Source of the DNA: GH45 sp046704385
Lineage (GTDB): Bacteria > Bacteroidota > Bacteroidia > Bacteroidales > SZUA-534
DNA: 64,000 bases
Reading direction: 5' to 3'
NCBI GenBank assembly: GCA_046704385.1
Contig: JBJKSB010000009.1
Coordinates: forward strand, 1-64,000
Made by a program: the position numbers and the translations under genes. How positions within the stretch are numbered: the stretch's first letter is position 1; every line of letters begins with the position of its first letter. Below, piece by piece: positions 32,373 to 40,799 of the stretch. The notes below the pieces were generated by a model. The model saw only the letters and a list, made by a program, of their open reading frames with translations. It searched no databases and was not told where the DNA came from.

Positions 32373-33767
32373 ATGATTCAAATAAAAAATATATGCTGTA
32401 TTGGCGCTGGATACGTTGGTGGCCCAACTATGTCAGTAATTGCTCAAAAATGCCCGGAGATTAAGGTAACCGTTGTTGATATCAACGAAAAACGTATTGC
32501 ATACTGGAATGATACTGATTTAAGCAAATTACCGGTGTTTGAACCTGGTTTAGCCGAAGTTGTTGCCGAATCACGTGGAAGAAACCTGTTTTTTTCAACC
32601 GATGTTGACAAGGCTATTGATGAAGCTGATATGATTTTTATATCGGTAAACACTCCCACCAAAACTTATGGCAAGGGTAAAGGCATGGCGGCCGACCTAA
32701 AATATATTGAGCTTTGTGCCAGGCAAATTGCCCGGGTAGCTACTACAGATAAAATAGTGGTTGAGAAATCCACTTTGCCTGTACGTACTGCTGAAACATT
32801 AAGGACTATTCTTGATAATACCGGTAATAACGTAAAATTCCAGATACTTTCAAATCCTGAGTTTTTGGCTGAAGGTACAGCAATCCAGGATTTACATAAT
32901 GCCGATCGTGTATTGATCGGTGGAATGGAAACAGAGGAAGGAAAGAAAGCAATTCAGGCGTTAGTGGATGTTTATGCTCATTGGTTACCTCGTGAACGAA
33001 TTTTAACGACCAATGTATGGTCATCAGAGCTTTCCAAATTAACAGCCAATGCGTTTTTAGCACAGCGCGTTTCATCTATAAATTCATTATCAGCCTTGTG
33101 TGAAAAAACTGAGGCAAATGTCGAAGAAGTTGCCCGGGCCATTGGTGCAGATTCGAGAATTGGTTCCAAATTTTTGAAAGCTTCTGTAGGTTTCGGAGGT
33201 TCCTGTTTCCAAAAGGACATCTTGAATTTGGTGTATATCTGTCGAACCCTTGGTTTACAGGAAGTTGCTGATTATTGGGAGCAGGTAATTATTATGAATG
33301 ATTACCAGAAAAGGCGTTTTGCAGATAAGATAATTTCAACCTTATTTAATACAGTTTCTGGTAAAAAAATTGCCTTTTTAGGATGGGCTTTTAAGAAGGA
33401 CACCAATGATACCCGCGAAACAGCAGCCATGTACGTAGCCGATATTTTAATGGAAGATAAAGCAAACATTGCCGTTTACGATCCTAAGGTTAGCAAACTG
33501 CAAATGCTAAATGATTTAAATTATCTGAATTCCAGATCGGAAGATGAAAATAATGGTTTATTGGATACTTCAACAGATCCGCTTGAAATTTGTAAAGATG
33601 CCCATGCTATTGCTATTCTAACTGAATGGGATGAATTTAAAGATTATGACTGGAAGAATATTTATAATAATATGATGAAGCCGGCGTTTATTTTCGATGG
33701 CAGAAACATTTTAGATAAACAAAAATTGGAAGCCATAGGTTTCAACTATTTTGGCATAGGAAGATAG
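32373..33767 (+). CDS. ugd: UDP-glucose 6-dehydrogenase (long, eukaryote-like form)
   Basis: The 464-residue protein is longer than most bacterial forms and resembles animal UGDH: CCIGAGYVGGPTMSVIA near residues 8-24, SVNTPTKTYGKGKGMAADL near 90-108, EKSTLPVRTAE, and the catalytic Cys in GFGGSCFQKD near 270-279. It oxidises UDP-glucose to UDP-glucuronic acid, the substrate for the UDP-glucuronate 4-epimerase encoded at 36457. It sits between two copies of the intergenic repeat family. Confidence 0.93.
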   Translation: MIQIKNICCIGAGYVGGPTMSVIAQKCPEIKVTVVDINEKRIAYWNDTDLSKLPVFEPGLAEVVAESRGRNLFFSTDVDKAIDEADMIFISVNTPTKTYGKGKGMAADLKYIELCARQIARVATTDKIVVEKSTLPVRTAETLRTILDNTGNNVKFQILSNPEFLAEGTAIQDLHNADRVLIGGMETEEGKKAIQALVDVYAHWLPRERILTTNVWSSELSKLTANAFLAQRVSSINSLSALCEKTEANVEEVARAIGADSRIGSKFLKASVGFGGSCFQKDILNLVYICRTLGLQEVADYWEQVIIMNDYQKRRFADKIISTLFNTVSGKKIAFLGWAFKKDTNDTRETAAMYVADILMEDKANIAVYDPKVSKLQMLNDLNYLNSRSEDENNGLLDTSTDPLEICKDAHAIAILTEWDEFKDYDWKNIYNNMMKPAFIFDGRNILDKQKLEAIGFNYFGIGR

Positions 33768-33794
33768 ATAAATATTAATTAATAATATAAATGA

Positions 33795-33827
33795 ACTAAT
33801 TAGTGATAATTAGTGTAATTAGTGGAC
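33795..33827. repeat. Intergenic repeat, AATTAGTG family, copy 2
   Basis: The stretch contains AATTAGTG-like units three times in tandem (CTAATTAGTGATAATTAGTG, then TAATTAGTGGAC) and ends 4 bp before the gmd start. Only the right half of the inverted structure found in copy 1 is present. Confidence 0.55.
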
Positions 33828-33831
33828 TAAA

Positions 33832-34992
33832 ATGAATAAAAAAGTAGCATTAATAACCGGAGTAACCGGACAGGATGGAGCCTACCTAACCGAATATCTG
33901 TTAAAAAAGGGATATATTGTTCATGGGATTAAACGTCGCTCGTCTTTGTTTAATACTGACCGGATTGATCATTTATATCAGGACCCTCATGTAGAAAACC
34001 GAAATCTGATGCTTCATTATGGGGACTTAACCGATTCGATGAACTTAACCCGGATTATTCAGGAAACCCAGCCAGACGAGATATACAACCTTGCTGCTAT
34101 GAGCCATGTAAAGGTTAGTTTTGATAGCCCTGAATATGTAGCTAATGCTGATGGTGTTGGAACTTTACGTATTCTTGAGGCAGTTAGGTTGTTGGGATTA
34201 ATTGATAAGACAAGGATTTACCAGGCCTCTACATCAGAATTATATGGATTGGTTCAGGAAGTTCCACAAAGTGAAAAAACCCCATTTTATCCACGTTCGC
34301 CCTATGCAGTTGCAAAAATGTATGCTTACTGGATTACAGTAAATTACAGGGAGGCTTATAAAATGCATGCCAGTAACGGGATTTTATTTAATCATGAATC
34401 ACCCATTCGAGGAGAGACTTTTGTGACCCGTAAAGTGACCCGGGCCTTATCCCGAATTGCATTAGGAATGCAGGAAAGGGTGTTCTTGGGAAATTTATCC
34501 TCAAAACGTGACTGGGGGCATGCCAAAGATTACATTAGGGCTATGTATTTAATTCTTCAACAAGATGAACCTGACGATTATGTGATTGCCACAGGGGTTA
34601 CAACTACTATTCGGGATTTTATTTTAAAAGCAGCTGCTGAGGTTGGTCTGGAGCTTACTTTTAAAGGAGAAGGTGTGGAAGAGAAAGGACATCTTACAGC
34701 TATAGATGAAAAGTTATTTATTGAGAAAGTCGGAGAACCATATCTTGAAAGTATGAAAGCCCGGATCAGCAAAAATGAAGATATTGTGGCTGTTGATCCT
34801 CAATATTTCAGGCCTACCGAGGTAGAATTATTAATTGGCGATCCTACCAAATCAAGAACAAAATTAGGTTGGGAACCCAAATATGATTTAGATGGTCTGA
34901 TCAAAGATATGATGCAATCGGATATTAAGCTAATGCAAAAGGATGCTTATTTAAGAAACGGGGGTTATAATACACTGAACTATTTCGAATAA
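33832..34992 (+). CDS. gmd: GDP-mannose 4,6-dehydratase
   Basis: The 386-residue protein starts with ITGVTGQDGAYLTEYLL and carries GIKRRSSLFNTDRIDHLY, the ASTSELYG segment with the catalytic Thr/Ser/Glu, YAVAKMYAYW with Tyr-x3-Lys, and NGILFNHESPIRGETFVTRK. It turns GDP-mannose into GDP-4-keto-6-deoxymannose, the substrate of the next gene product. Together they make GDP-L-fucose. The supply of GDP-mannose is not encoded in the window. Confidence 0.95.
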   Translation: MNKKVALITGVTGQDGAYLTEYLLKKGYIVHGIKRRSSLFNTDRIDHLYQDPHVENRNLMLHYGDLTDSMNLTRIIQETQPDEIYNLAAMSHVKVSFDSPEYVANADGVGTLRILEAVRLLGLIDKTRIYQASTSELYGLVQEVPQSEKTPFYPRSPYAVAKMYAYWITVNYREAYKMHASNGILFNHESPIRGETFVTRKVTRALSRIALGMQERVFLGNLSSKRDWGHAKDYIRAMYLILQQDEPDDYVIATGVTTTIRDFILKAAAEVGLELTFKGEGVEEKGHLTAIDEKLFIEKVGEPYLESMKARISKNEDIVAVDPQYFRPTEVELLIGDPTKSRTKLGWEPKYDLDGLIKDMMQSDIKLMQKDAYLRNGGYNTLNYFE

Positions 34993-34997
34993 TTATG

Positions 34998-35098
34998 CCA
35001 CGAATTAATAATAGGGTCAACAAATTTCACGAATTTTCACGAAAGAAATTAGTGTTAATTAGTGTAATTAGTGGATAAGATTTTTGAAATTAGTGGAC
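34998..35098. repeat. Intergenic repeat, AATTAGTG family, copy 3
   Basis: It begins CCACGAATTAATAATAGGG, contains TTTCACGAATTTTCACGAAA, and continues with four AATTAGTG-like units, the last ending TTAGTGGACAA just before the fcl start. Both halves of the copy-1 structure are recognisable, but the order is expanded, probably by repeated unit duplication. Confidence 0.55.
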
Positions 35099-35105
35099 AA
35101 ACAAT

Positions 35106-36248
35106 ATGAAAAAAGATTCGAAGATATACATAGCGGGCCATAATGGAATGGTAGGTTCTGCCATAATGCGGGAATTCCAAAAACAAGGATATACAAATAT
35201 CATCCATCGTGAATTTGGTAAGCTTGATTTAACAAACCAGCAGGCAGTGGCCGATTTTTTTGCATCAGAAAAACCTGAATATGTAGTATTAGCTGCTGCA
35301 AAAGTGGGTGGAATTGTAGCAAATAATACTTATCGTGCTCAATTCATTTATGAGAATTTGATGATTCAAAATAATATAATACATCAATCATATCTGAATG
35401 GGGTGAAGAAATTGCTTTTTCTAGGTTCATCATGTATCTATCCTAAAATGGCTCCACAGCCAATGTCGGAAGATGCGCTATTAACAGGTGACCTGGAATA
35501 TACAAATGAACCTTATGCCATTGCCAAGATTGCAGGTATAAAAATGTGCGAATCCTATAACTTACAATACGGTACAAACTTTATCTCTGTAATGCCGACA
35601 AATCTCTATGGCCCCAACGATAATTACGATCTTGAAAAGTCACATGTATTACCAGCTTTAATCCGAAAAATGCACTTGGGTAAATGCTTAATGAATAACG
35701 ATTGGGAAGCTTTACGTGCAGATTTAAACAAATTACCTATTGAAGGTGTGGATGGTAAAGCAACTGAAGAAGAAATAATAAATATTTTATCTAAGTACGG
35801 AATATCAATAAAATCAGAGACTGAAGACTGGAGACTGAAGACTGGAGACTCGAATCACGTCTCCGTGATTCTCTGGGGAACCGGCTATCCTTACCGCGAA
35901 TTCCTTTATGTAGAAGACTTGGCTGAAGCTTGTGTATTTTGTTTACAAAACGTGAATTTTGAACAACTAACCAACCAGCAACCAGCAACCAGCAACCAGC
36001 AACCTCCAAGAGAAATAAAAAACACCCACATTAATATTGGCACTGGAAAAGACCTAACCATAAAAGAACTTGCCGAAAAAGTCAAACAAATTGTTAATTT
36101 TGATGGCGAATTAATTTGGGACTCAACTAAACCCGATGGAACACCAAGAAAGTTAATGAATGTAAGTAAAATAAATAATTTGGGTTGGAAGGAGAAAGTG
36201 AGTTTGGATGAAGGAATAGAAAAAGTATACAAAGAATATTGTAAATGA
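35106..36248 (+). CDS. fcl: GDP-L-fucose synthase, with repeat insertions
   Basis: The protein is a GDP-4-keto-6-deoxymannose epimerase/reductase: AGHNGMVGSAIMREF near residues 9-23, GSSCIYPKMAPQPM near 106-119, and YAIAKIAGIKMCE with the catalytic Tyr-x3-Lys near 137. At 380 residues it is about 20 longer than usual. The excess falls on two low-complexity segments: SETEDWRLKTGDSNH (from a 14-bp tandem repeat and a hairpin) just before WGTGYPYREFL, and LTNQQPATSNQQP (from a 7-bp tandem repeat). Both lie in loops, so activity may survive. The 7-bp repeat could switch the gene off by slippage. Confidence 0.92.
   Translation: MKKDSKIYIAGHNGMVGSAIMREFQKQGYTNIIHREFGKLDLTNQQAVADFFASEKPEYVVLAAAKVGGIVANNTYRAQFIYENLMIQNNIIHQSYLNGVKKLLFLGSSCIYPKMAPQPMSEDALLTGDLEYTNEPYAIAKIAGIKMCESYNLQYGTNFISVMPTNLYGPNDNYDLEKSHVLPALIRKMHLGKCLMNNDWEALRADLNKLPIEGVDGKATEEEIINILSKYGISIKSETEDWRLKTGDSNHVSVILWGTGYPYREFLYVEDLAEACVFCLQNVNFEQLTNQQPATSNQQPPREIKNTHINIGTGKDLTIKELAEKVKQIVNFDGELIWDSTKPDGTPRKLMNVSKINNLGWKEKVSLDEGIEKVYKEYCK
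35819..35871 (+). repeat. 14-bp tandem repeat plus hairpin inside fcl
   Basis: GACTGAAGACTGGA occurs twice without gap (35819-35846), and GACT starts a third copy. Directly after lies a perfect 8-bp hairpin, GAATCACG (35852-35859) and CGTGATTC (35864-35871), with a 4-base loop. Simple repeats of this kind normally lie between genes; here they are translated. Confidence 0.75.
35974..36001 (+). repeat. 7-bp tandem repeat (ACCAGCA, four copies) inside fcl
   Basis: ACCAGCA is repeated four times exactly, with an additional ACC on the right and a partial ACCA on the left. It is translated as the Asn/Gln/Pro-rich stretch TNQQPATSNQQP. Since 7 is not a multiple of 3, gain or loss of one copy would shift the reading frame. 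Confidence 0.85.
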
Positions 36249-36259
36249 AGTTTAATATT

Positions 36260-36415
36260 ATGTAAGCAATTATTCTAAAGGTTGGATTAGGTTCTCGTCT
36301 TTCTGAGGGAATCATAGCTGAACTAAAACCAATGGTTGAAATTGTTAGAACAGAAATTCTTTGGCATATCACGAAGATTGATGGGTTATATAGTTACAGA
36401 AAAGTAATTTACTAA
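36260..36415 (+). pseudogene. Remnant of a glucose-1-phosphate cytidylyltransferase gene (rfbF)
   Basis: From ATG 36260 the translation, after a stop at codon 2, reads AIILKVGLGSRLSEG, then ELKPMVEIVRTEILWHITK and YSYRKVIY, ending in TAA at 36413. This follows the first 50 residues of the intact RfbF at 56009 (VIILCGGKGTRLSEE, KPKPMVEIGGMPILWHIMK, YGYRKFIL), with the GGKGTR loop damaged. The remaining two thirds are gone. It marks an old gene border between fcl and the next gene. Confidence 0.8.
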
Positions 36416-36456
36416 AAGCAAAGACTTAATTATAAAATATACTTTTGATAGAGAAT

Positions 36457-37485
36457 ATGAAAACTATTTTGGTGACAGGTTCTGCTGGTTTTATAGGATT
36501 TCATTTAGTTGAAGCCCTTCTTAAAAATGGGTATCGAGTTGTAGGCATTGATAATATTAACGATTATTATGATGTAAACCTTAAATATGATCGTTTATCA
36601 GAAAGTGGTATTAAAAATGAAAAAATTTCATATAATAAGAAAACACAAAGTATATTACACAAAAATTGCACATTCCATAAATTAGACATCTGTGATTTGC
36701 CAAATCTAAATCAATTATTTATTGAAGAGAACTTTAATATTGTTGTAAATTTAGCTGCTCAAGCTGGGGTTAGGCATTCACTGACAAATCCACATGTGTA
36801 CGGGCAATCTAATCTTATTGGATTTTTGAATATATTGGAATGTTGCCGAAACCATAATATTGAGCACCTGATATATGCATCTAGTTCATCTGTATATGGT
36901 AATAATAAAAAAGTCCCATTCTCAGAAGATGATAATGTTGATTATCCAATAAGTCTTTATGCTGCAACAAAAAAAGCAAATGAATTGATGGCACATACTT
37001 ATAGTCATCTTTATAGCCTTCCTACAACAGGATTACGTTTTTTTACTGTTTATGGCCCTTGGGGGCGGCCGGATATGGCTCCCACACTTTTTGCTTCGGC
37101 CATTAAAGATCATTCTCCATTAAAAGTTTTTAACAGAGGTAATTTGGAACGTGATTTCACTTATATAGATGATATTATTGAAAGTATAATAAAGATCATT
37201 AATATTGTTCCAACTGCTAAATCAGAACATCCCTATTATCAGTTATTTAATATTGGAAATTCTAAAAAATGTAATTTAATTGATTTTATATCCACTATTG
37301 AAGATGAAATGGGTAAGAAAACTGAGAAAATATTATTACCTATGCAGGCTGGGGACGTAAAATCTACCTGGGCTAATGTTGAAAGATTAAACCTATTGAC
37401 AGGTTATAATCCTAAAATTGAAATTAAAGAAGGGTTAGCAAAGTTTATTGGTTGGTTTAAAAAATATTATATGAATTTATCATAA
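36457..37485 (+). CDS. UDP-glucuronate 4-epimerase (GAE/CapI type)
   Basis: ATG 36457 gives 342 residues. The family-specific features are VTGSAGFIGFHLVEALL near the N-terminus, NINDYYDVNLKYDRL near 38-52, AAQAGVRHSLTNP near 92-104, SSSSVYG and YAATKKANELMAH with the catalytic Tyr-x3-Lys, and RFFTVYGPWGRPDMA near 193-207. It interconverts UDP-glucuronic and UDP-galacturonic acid, and fits the UDP-glucose dehydrogenase at 32373. It is the first gene to the right of the rfbF remnant. Confidence 0.9.
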   Translation: MKTILVTGSAGFIGFHLVEALLKNGYRVVGIDNINDYYDVNLKYDRLSESGIKNEKISYNKKTQSILHKNCTFHKLDICDLPNLNQLFIEENFNIVVNLAAQAGVRHSLTNPHVYGQSNLIGFLNILECCRNHNIEHLIYASSSSVYGNNKKVPFSEDDNVDYPISLYAATKKANELMAHTYSHLYSLPTTGLRFFTVYGPWGRPDMAPTLFASAIKDHSPLKVFNRGNLERDFTYIDDIIESIIKIINIVPTAKSEHPYYQLFNIGNSKKCNLIDFISTIEDEMGKKTEKILLPMQAGDVKSTWANVERLNLLTGYNPKIEIKEGLAKFIGWFKKYYMNLS

Positions 37486-37498
37486 TACAGAATCTGAT

Positions 37499-38476
37499 AT
37501 GAATGAAGATAAACTAAAAGAGTCACTTTCGATTGTTATTCCTGTTTATAATGAGGAAGAAAATATTTTTCCTCTTTATGAAGGCTTAATATCAGTTCTG
37601 AAATCAATAGAGCATGAATATGAAATAATTTTCGTTAATGATGCTTCCAAAGACAAAACTTCGCAAAAACTGGATGAATTAGCTTCTCAAAACGAATTGG
37701 TTAAAGTAATCCATTTTAAAAGAAATTTTGGACAAACAGCTGCCATGATGGCTGGTATTGATTTTTCATCGAATGATATCATTATTCCAATGGATGGGGA
37801 TCTTCAAAATGATCCATTGGATATACCATTCTTACTTGAAAAATTAAATGAAGGATATGATGTTTGCTCAGGATGGAGAAAGGATCGAAAAGATAATTCA
37901 GTGATGCGTAATTTTCCAAGTAAAATTGCAAATTTACTTATTTCACGCATATCCGGAGTGCATCTTCATGATTATGGATGTTCTCTGAAGGCATATCGGC
38001 GTGATGTTATTGAAGGGGTTAAATTATATGGTGAAATGCATCGATTTATTCCAATATATGCCACTTGGCAAGGGGCTAAAATTACAGAGATTCCGGTAAA
38101 CCATCATGCACGAAAATACGGTCAATCAAATTATGGAATTAATCGTACTTTTAAAGTTGTTTTAGACTTAATTGTTATAAAATTTCTTGAGAAGCATGCC
38201 CAAAAACCAATCTATACTTTTGGTGGTTTTGGATTATTGTGCATTTTTTTATCGATTTTAAGTTTTTTATATATGATCTTTTTAAAGTTTTGGGAAGATC
38301 TGACATTTACACAAACACCTTTGCCTCTACTAACAATACTTTTCATATTGTTGGGTATTCTCTCGATTCTACTAGGATTGATTGCTGAATTATTAAACAG
38401 AACTTATCATGAGTCGCAAAATAAGTCTGTATATTTGGTCAAAAAATTAAGAAACTTTCAAAATAAAAAAAACTAG
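37499..38476 (+). CDS. Glycosyltransferase family 2, polyprenyl-phosphate type (GtrB/ArnC-like)
   Basis: The 325-residue protein has a GT2 domain (IVIPVYNEEENIFPLY near residues 13-28, FVNDASKD near 42-49, PMDGDLQNDP with the DxD near 98-107, DYGCSLKAYRRDV near 157-169) followed by two membrane helices near 240-265 and 275-300. This is the layout of enzymes that load a sugar onto undecaprenyl phosphate. It probably works with the GT39-like protein at 43661, which would use such a lipid-linked donor. Confidence 0.87.
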   Translation: MNEDKLKESLSIVIPVYNEEENIFPLYEGLISVLKSIEHEYEIIFVNDASKDKTSQKLDELASQNELVKVIHFKRNFGQTAAMMAGIDFSSNDIIIPMDGDLQNDPLDIPFLLEKLNEGYDVCSGWRKDRKDNSVMRNFPSKIANLLISRISGVHLHDYGCSLKAYRRDVIEGVKLYGEMHRFIPIYATWQGAKITEIPVNHHARKYGQSNYGINRTFKVVLDLIVIKFLEKHAQKPIYTFGGFGLLCIFLSILSFLYMIFLKFWEDLTFTQTPLPLLTILFILLGILSILLGLIAELLNRTYHESQNKSVYLVKKLRNFQNKKN

Positions 38477-38479
38477 CAC

Positions 38480-39628
38480 ATGGAAAAAATTCAACTTTTT
38501 GTTCCAACTTATCACGTTCAGGAATGTCTTGATGGTATTCAGGAATGTCTTGAAATTGGTTGGACAGGATTAGGTTTTAAAACTGTTCAATTTGAGGAAG
38601 AATGGGTAAAATATACAGGATTATCTCATGCACATTTTTTAAATTCAAATACTTCTGGACTTCACCTCGCAGTTAAGGTATTTAAGGAAGATCAAAACTG
38701 GCAGATTGGTGATGAGATAATAACAACTCCAATTTCATTTGTTTCATCAAATCATGCTATTCTTTTTGAAAATTTAACCCCTGTTTTTGCAGATATCGAT
38801 GATACATTATGTCTTGATCCAATTTCGATTGAAAAAAATATTACTGAAAAAACCAGAGCTGTTCTTTATGTTGGAATGGGAGGTAACCCTGGTAAACTGG
38901 AGCAAGTAATTGATTTATGTAAACGCCACGGCTTGATATTAATTCTTGATGCAGCACATATGGCTGGTTCAAAATTGAATGGACAACATGTTGGAAAAGG
39001 AATAGATTGTGTTGTTTTCTCTTTTCAAGCCGTTAAAAATTTACCAACAGCTGATGCTGGTATGATTTGCTTTGATCGCTCAGATTTAGATCAGATTGTA
39101 CGAAAATGGTCTTGGCTCGGGATAGATAAAGATACCTATTCAAGGGTCTCTAATGTTGGAGGAACCTATAGTTGGTATTACGATGTCCCATATGTTGGAT
39201 TTAAATATCATGGAAATTCAATTATGGCTGCTATAGGTTTAGTTCAACTTAAATATCTTGAAAATGATAATGAACGTAGAAGACAAATATGCACTTTGTA
39301 TGGAAAAAATTTATCTTCTGAAAAGCAAATTAAATTTGTTGAACATACCGGAGATGTAATTTCATCCCGTCATCTGTTTCAAATAAGAGTTCAAAAGGAA
39401 AAACGTGATGAATTAATGGCATATTTAAATAGTAAAAATATTTTTCCAGGAGTTCATTATCGGATAAATACGGATTATAAGATGTATTCAGATGGTAAAA
39501 ATACTTGTCCAAATGCTGAAATGGCTTCATTAGAGATAATTAGTCTTCCAATTCATCTTAGATTAACGGATGAACAGGTTAATTATGTATCGGATCAAAT
39601 ACTTCAGTATTTTAAAAATCCAAATTAA
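38480..39628 (+). CDS. PLP-dependent sugar aminotransferase (DegT/DnrJ/EryC1/StrS family)
   Basis: The gene starts 3 bp after the previous stop. The 382-residue protein has NSNTSGLHLAVKVF near residues 55-68, the PLP aspartate in LDAAHMAG near 155-162 and the PLP Lys in SFQAVKNLPTADAGMI near 177-192. It should make an amino sugar from a 4-keto or 3-keto nucleotide sugar. Unlike the WbpE-type enzyme it has no adjacent dehydratase, so the substrate cannot be told from context. Gln replaces the usual residue before the Ala-Val-Lys. Confidence 0.85.
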   Translation: MEKIQLFVPTYHVQECLDGIQECLEIGWTGLGFKTVQFEEEWVKYTGLSHAHFLNSNTSGLHLAVKVFKEDQNWQIGDEIITTPISFVSSNHAILFENLTPVFADIDDTLCLDPISIEKNITEKTRAVLYVGMGGNPGKLEQVIDLCKRHGLILILDAAHMAGSKLNGQHVGKGIDCVVFSFQAVKNLPTADAGMICFDRSDLDQIVRKWSWLGIDKDTYSRVSNVGGTYSWYYDVPYVGFKYHGNSIMAAIGLVQLKYLENDNERRRQICTLYGKNLSSEKQIKFVEHTGDVISSRHLFQIRVQKEKRDELMAYLNSKNIFPGVHYRINTDYKMYSDGKNTCPNAEMASLEIISLPIHLRLTDEQVNYVSDQILQYFKNPN

Positions 39629-39630
39629 AT

Positions 39631-40788
39631 ATGAAAGTATTAATGATTGCACCAACTCCTTTTTTTTCAGATAGGGGTTGTCACACTCAAATTTATGAAG
39701 AAATAAAAGCCTTACAAGATTTAGGTCATGAAATTGTCATTGTAACTTATGGATTAGGTCGGAATATACCAAACGTCAACATTATTAGAATATTTAATTT
39801 TCCATGGTATGACAAGCTTTCAGCTGGACCGTCATATACCAAGATACTCTTACTGCCAATTCTGACAATAAAAGTAATTAGGACAATACAAAAATTCAAG
39901 CCAGAAATTATTCATGCTCATTTACATGAAGGTGCTTTAATTGCACGTATTTGTAAGTTTTTCTTTCCTCGCAAGAAATACCTTTTTGATATGCAGGGCT
40001 CCTTAACTGGAGAAACGTTACAACATGGTTTTGTAAAAGAAAACAGCTTGTTTTATAAATTTCTTGTTTGGTTTGAAAAAAAGATTGCTAACTGGTTTTT
40101 TGTAATTACACAATCAGAAAGCATGATTGTCGAATTAGAATCATTCGGAGTTCCTGAAAATAGGAGAAGAAATGTTCATGATGGTGTGGATACAGATATA
40201 TTTCATCCGATGAAATTTAACAATGAATTAGCAGCAAAATTAGGTGTTGATGAAAACAGGCATCGGGTTTTGTACATGGGTTTACTTGAACAATATCAAG
40301 GTGTGGATTTAATGTTGGAAGCGTTTAAATATGTAAATGAAGAAATGTCAGGTGTTCAATTCATAATAATTGGCTTCCCAAATATTGACAAGTATAAGGA
40401 AGAATGCTCAAAATTAGGAATTTTGGATAATGTTCTGTTTTTAGGAAAAGTTGATTATACAACCTTACCTGAATATCTTTCATTGGCTAATGTTGCTATT
40501 GCACCGAAAATTGCTCTGACCGAAGGAGATGGTAAAATTTATAATTACATGGCTATGGGTATGGTTACGGTTGCATTTGACAGAAGTGTGTCAAGGGAAA
40601 TTCTTGGTGATACAGGTCTTTTTGCGGAATTTTGTAATCCGAAAATGATGGCTGATAAAATTAAGTGGGCTTTGTCTAATCCTAGTGAATGCCTGTCTTT
40701 AGGGATGAAATCGCGTGAAAGAGCTATCCAAAATCTTTCGTGGAAAGCTGTTGGAAGAAGAATAGACAATGTTTATAACAACCTCTAA
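39631..40788 (+). CDS. Glycosyltransferase family 4
   Basis: The 385-residue protein has the GT4 two-domain layout: an N-terminal Rossmann domain beginning MKVLMIAPTPFFSDRGCHTQIYEE, and a C-terminal domain with DGVDTDIFHP near residue 187, YMGLLEQYQGVDLMLEAF and PKIALTEGDGKIYNYMAMG with the conserved Glu near 294. The last part is a variant of the nucleotide-sugar site. It transfers a sugar in the cytoplasm during repeat-unit assembly. It lies 2 bp after the aminotransferase gene. Confidence 0.87.
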   Translation: MKVLMIAPTPFFSDRGCHTQIYEEIKALQDLGHEIVIVTYGLGRNIPNVNIIRIFNFPWYDKLSAGPSYTKILLLPILTIKVIRTIQKFKPEIIHAHLHEGALIARICKFFFPRKKYLFDMQGSLTGETLQHGFVKENSLFYKFLVWFEKKIANWFFVITQSESMIVELESFGVPENRRRNVHDGVDTDIFHPMKFNNELAAKLGVDENRHRVLYMGLLEQYQGVDLMLEAFKYVNEEMSGVQFIIIGFPNIDKYKEECSKLGILDNVLFLGKVDYTTLPEYLSLANVAIAPKIALTEGDGKIYNYMAMGMVTVAFDRSVSREILGDTGLFAEFCNPKMMADKIKWALSNPSECLSLGMKSRERAIQNLSWKAVGRRIDNVYNNL

Positions 40789-40799
40789 AGCAATTTTGA

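Noticed and set aside
35974..36001. CRISPR-like short repeats
   Set aside because: Units of 7 bp without spacers, inside a reading frame, are a simple tandem repeat.
36127..36372. Minus-strand frame of 81 codons over the rfbF remnant
   Set aside because: The plus strand matches RfbF segment by segment. The minus frame runs into fcl and has a low-complexity product.
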